The notes under the pieces: generated by a model
Seen by the model: only the letters and a program-made list of their open reading frames with translations
Databases searched by the model: none
Told to the model about the DNA's origin: nothing
Source of the DNA: Rapidithrix thailandica
GTDB taxonomy: Bacteria > Bacteroidota > Bacteroidia > Cytophagales > Flammeovirgaceae
DNA length: 64,000 nt
Direction: 5' to 3'
NCBI RefSeq assembly: GCF_039710355.1
Contig: NZ_JBDKWZ010000001.1
Coordinates: 124,001-188,000, forward strand
Part shown: piece by piece, positions 61,571-64,000 of the stretch
Layout: the number at the start of each line of letters is the position of its first letter
Position numbering within the stretch: the stretch's first letter is position 1
Program-made: the position numbers and the translations under genes

Positions 61571-62194
61571 CTAACTGTTTTTCCATTTAATAGTACATCC
61601 GATTGCTTTGGTTGTGGTTTTGCTCACTTCTTTGCCAGCCAACAAGGCATCTACCGCATCTCTTACATAGAATTTATTGGCTTGTGCAGCATTGTTCGGA
61701 CTGTTGTCTATCGTGCCGATATAAGCTACTCTCATAGAACCGTTTTGCTTTTTCACAATATAAACATGTGGGGTTTTTTCTGCGCCAAAAGCCTTGGTTA
61801 CCTTTTGGCTTTCATCGTGCAAATATGGGAACGAATAGTTTTTATCCTTGGCCCTTTGTTGCATGGCTGCAAAAGAATCACCCGGTTGCTGACTGACGTC
61901 ATTGGGGTTGATGGCAATTACAGGAAAACCTTTGGAAGCGTATTCTTTGTTCAAGTCATTAATACGTTGCTCATATAGTTTGGCATAAGGACATGTATTA
62001 CAGGTGAATACAATAATAAAGCCCTTAGCTTTGGGGTAATCGGCCAATGAGACCATTTGCCCATCTACATTTTTTAACTTGAAACCTTCGATTTTATCTC
62101 CCACATTATAGCCGCCTTCATTCACCGAAAATGCGGAGAATACAGTCCATAATCCTAGTGTAACTATCAGAGCAATAATGGGTTTTGCTTTCAT
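61571..62194 (-). CDS. Exported thioredoxin-fold protein (redoxin family)
   Basis: 207 residues from the ATG at 62194, which starts the signal peptide MKAKPIIALIVTLGLWTVFS; upstream in-frame ATG would add 11 residues. Thioredoxin fold with VSLADYPKAKGFIIVFTCNT followed by the CNTCPYAK motif (CxxC), then IAINPNDVSQQPGDSFAAM, the KTPHVYIV cis-Pro strand and IGTIDNS. The FTCNTCPYAK block is characteristic of a peroxiredoxin-like redoxin group in Bacteroidota and cyanobacteria. Likely a periplasmic thiol-disulfide protein; its partner is unknown. A TlpA-type gene lies upstream on the same strand, but 123 bases separate them. Confidence 0.87.
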   Translation of the reverse strand: MKAKPIIALIVTLGLWTVFSAFSVNEGGYNVGDKIEGFKLKNVDGQMVSLADYPKAKGFIIVFTCNTCPYAKLYEQRINDLNKEYASKGFPVIAINPNDVSQQPGDSFAAMQQRAKDKNYSFPYLHDESQKVTKAFGAEKTPHVYIVKKQNGSMRVAYIGTIDNSPNNAAQANKFYVRDAVDALLAGKEVSKTTTKAIGCTIKWKNS

Positions 62195-62317
62195 GTTTAA
62201 AACTGTTTGGATGAAAATTACATTCATGATGGAGCATTTCCCGGCACCGTGGCCAAGAAACCTGTATAGATGAACACCTTGTATGTGTTCTCAAATACAT
62301 TTAATGATATTTTCTTG

Positions 62318-62803
62318 TTATATAAAGGATTGCAAAATCTTTACTAAATCATCGTAAGTCAGGCCTTTTGGAAAAAACTTTCTTTGTTGGGATTGCGAAT
62401 TGACTACCAACGTTGCAGGAATTGCCCCTTCCCAGTCGGGATCTATTCTTCCAATCCAAGTATCGTAATCGGTCTCATCTAATAACACCACCCTTGATTT
62501 TAAGTTTTTTCGCTTTACAAAAGGAATCACCCGGCTTTCCAATTGATTGGCAAAGTCTAAGCTTACCAAGATAAATTCTACATTTTTGGATTTAAACGTA
62601 TCCCGGGCCTTTTCAAAATCCGGTAGCTCCTTGATACAAGGAGCACACCAAGTAGCCCAGAAATTAATTACATACGTTTTTCCCGAAGTATGGTTTATCA
62701 TGGCTTCGAGTTGTTCCATCTTGATCACCTTCACTTCGGGTTGGGCCAAAGTGGAATTCCAACAGATAAACCCCAAGATAAATAGAAAAAGAAATTTCTT
62801 CAT
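62318..62803 (-). CDS. TlpA-family thiol-disulfide oxidoreductase
   Basis: 161 residues from the ATG at 62803, where the signal peptide MKKFLFLFILGFICWNSTLA begins; an ATG five codons upstream is less likely. A compact thioredoxin domain: TYVINFWATWCAPCIKELPD with the CAPC active site near residue 55, FILVSLDFANQ, and the cis-Pro strand AIPATLVVNSQ. TlpA/ResA-like proteins reduce periplasmic disulfides for cytochrome c maturation or envelope protein quality. No cytochrome gene is adjacent. Together with the next gene and bshB1 it makes a short thiol-redox neighbourhood. Confidence 0.92.
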   Translation of the reverse strand: MKKFLFLFILGFICWNSTLAQPEVKVIKMEQLEAMINHTSGKTYVINFWATWCAPCIKELPDFEKARDTFKSKNVEFILVSLDFANQLESRVIPFVKRKNLKSRVVLLDETDYDTWIGRIDPDWEGAIPATLVVNSQSQQRKFFPKGLTYDDLVKILQSFI

Positions 62804-62961
62804 TGGCTTGATAGTCAATTAGATATGTTTTTATTGTTTGACTTGTTATTTTGAAACAATATACCCATCTCAACAGTGTTAGACTACCTTTCAAAGGGAT
62901 TTAACATTTTTTTAGTGAATCCATATTGAAAGAAGGAATTTGTCATTTGGCAAGTTATCAA

Positions 62962-64000
62962 TTATCCGGATACTAGTACATCCGAAGTTTGAGTGTTTTG
63001 CTGTTCTAATTTTTTGCTTACAATCTCAAAGCGAAGCACCAGTAAAATTGCGGCCATGGTTAATCCCACCAAAAAGCCGATCCAGATTCCGGTTTCCTTT
63101 AAGTCGAAAACAAAAGCCAATACATAGGCTACAGGTAAAGAGATCACCCAATACGAAAGCAAAGCAATCATTGAAGGGATTTTCACATCCGTAAGTCCTC
63201 GCAATGCTCCCAGACCTACCACTTGAATGCCATCAAACAGCTGGAACAAGGCGGCTACTATGATCAGCTTAGAGGCCATGGCCGTTACTAGTAGGGGGTC
63301 CTGTATTTCCGGGTCGGCTTGCACAAAGATCGGGGGTAAGTAATGCCGGGTAAAAACCAGTAGGATGGCTGACACAATCATAAATACCGCTGACATATGA
63401 AATACGCTATGGGCGGCTTTCCGAAGGGTGGTGAATTCCCGTTTTCCATATTGATTACTGACGCGGACGGTAGCTGCAGTAGAGATTCCATTGGCAATCA
63501 TATAGGTAAGAGAAGCCAGACTCAGTGTAATCTGATGGGCTGCTAGCTCTACTTTTCCGATCCAACCCATCATAATCGTACCCATGTTGAATGCCCCGGT
63601 TTCCAAGGTGGTTTGGAAAGCAATAGGTAAACCAATACGACTGAGTTCCTTGACCTGTCCAATATTGATTTTACTGTTTTTAAAGGCTTGTTGATAAGGA
63701 GCGAAGGTTTTGGATTGAAGCAAATAGATTAATAAACTTACCGCCATAAATACCCGGGCAACCAAGGTAGCGATTCCGGCTCCGACCAGACCCATGGGTT
63801 CTACCCCAAACTTTCCGAAAATGAGCACATAGTTCAATCCTACATTGATCAGGTTGCTGAGCAAGGTAAATACCATGGTAGGTTTGGTAGACTCAATTCC
63901 TTCGGCAAACTGTTTACAAGCAAAAAACAGCATGAGAGGCACAAGGCTATAACTAATGATATGATAATAAGGGGTGGCCTGATGCAATACATCGACTTTT
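62962..64000 (-). CDS. MATE family efflux transporter, C-terminal part (5' end off window)
   Basis: The frame is open to the right edge; about 345 C-terminal residues of a protein usually about 450 long. It covers most of the first and the whole second half of the twelve-helix transporter: AGIATLVARVFMAVSLLIYL, the inter-domain segment IGLPIAFQTTLETGAFNMGT, ELAAHQITLSLASLTYMIANG, the internal AATVRVSNQYGKRE, and LGALRGLTDVKIPSMIALL. MATE proteins export drugs or metabolites driven by Na+ or H+; the substrate is not deducible. The C-terminus ends in a polar tail. Confidence 0.95.
   Translation of the reverse strand, partial: KVDVLHQATPYYHIISYSLVPLMLFFACKQFAEGIESTKPTMVFTLLSNLINVGLNYVLIFGKFGVEPMGLVGAGIATLVARVFMAVSLLIYLLQSKTFAPYQQAFKNSKINIGQVKELSRIGLPIAFQTTLETGAFNMGTIMMGWIGKVELAAHQITLSLASLTYMIANGISTAATVRVSNQYGKREFTTLRKAAHSVFHMSAVFMIVSAILLVFTRHYLPPIFVQADPEIQDPLLVTAMASKLIIVAALFQLFDGIQVVGLGALRGLTDVKIPSMIALLSYWVISLPVAYVLAFVFDLKETGIWIGFLVGLTMAAILLVLRFEIVSKKLEQQNTQTSDVLVSG

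Overview
The window looks like a chromosomal segment of a Bacteroidota member, most likely of the Cytophagales type. The evidence is a type IX secretion (T9SS) adhesin with a gliding-motility-type C-terminal domain next to a PorP/SprF protein, TonB-dependent vitamin uptake, SusC/RagA-type carboxypeptidase-regulatory domains, a bacillithiol gene (bshB1), a short LeuA, and promoter-like TAnnTTTG boxes with few Shine-Dalgarno sequences. No rRNA, tRNA, CRISPR array, transposase or prophage gene was recognised. The species cannot be named from this sequence.

Layout. 1-8.1 kb: the tail of a DUF4132 protein, then a minus-strand RND efflux operon (outer-membrane channel, adaptor, pump) whose TolC-type channel carries an extra N-terminal periplasmic-binding-protein domain. 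8.8-9.8 kb: a secreted DUF6263 protein. 10.1-16.9 kb: a five-gene minus-strand cobalamin-uptake operon (btuF, btuC, btuD, btuB and a surface beta-propeller lipoprotein resembling BtuG) behind a cobalamin riboswitch. A PduO-type adenosyltransferase at 18.4 kb adds the B12 activation step. 19-28.5 kb: mostly single genes and pairs. These are a small membrane protein, a VOC protein, a pnuC/ADP-ribosylglycohydrolase pair, a 2-Cys peroxiredoxin, a secreted transglutaminase paired with a Cys-rich anchored protein, a secreted vWA protein, an unknown secreted protein and a DUF2235 hydrolase.

28.9-30.8 kb: an AT-rich HipBST-like tripartite toxin-antitoxin locus with three evenly spaced operators. It is bracketed by two identical 53-bp direct repeats, which is the clearest sign of recent acquisition in the window. 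30.8-41.3 kb: housekeeping and metabolism (secreted DinB-like protein, helical lineage-specific protein, leuA, MsbA-type ABC exporter, leucine dehydrogenase, scpA, feoAB). 42.2-53.6 kb: a four-gene T9SS operon with a 2335-residue multidomain adhesin, a PorP/SprF protein, a PD40-PKD-OmpA envelope protein and an unknown secreted protein. 53.7-64 kb: an enoyl-CoA hydratase family enzyme, an outer-membrane barrel, a stand-alone rpoC with its own promoter and terminator (no rpoB beside it), bshB1, a DUF4293 membrane protein, two thiol-redox proteins and the C-terminal part of a MATE exporter.

Items most worth following up are the binding-domain/TolC fusion, the direct-repeat-bounded hipBST cassette with its operators, the adhesin operon with its unknown fourth gene, the isolated rpoC, and a 70-nt nested inverted repeat near 17.1 kb. 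All assignments come from reading the sequence and protein motifs; no database search was run.
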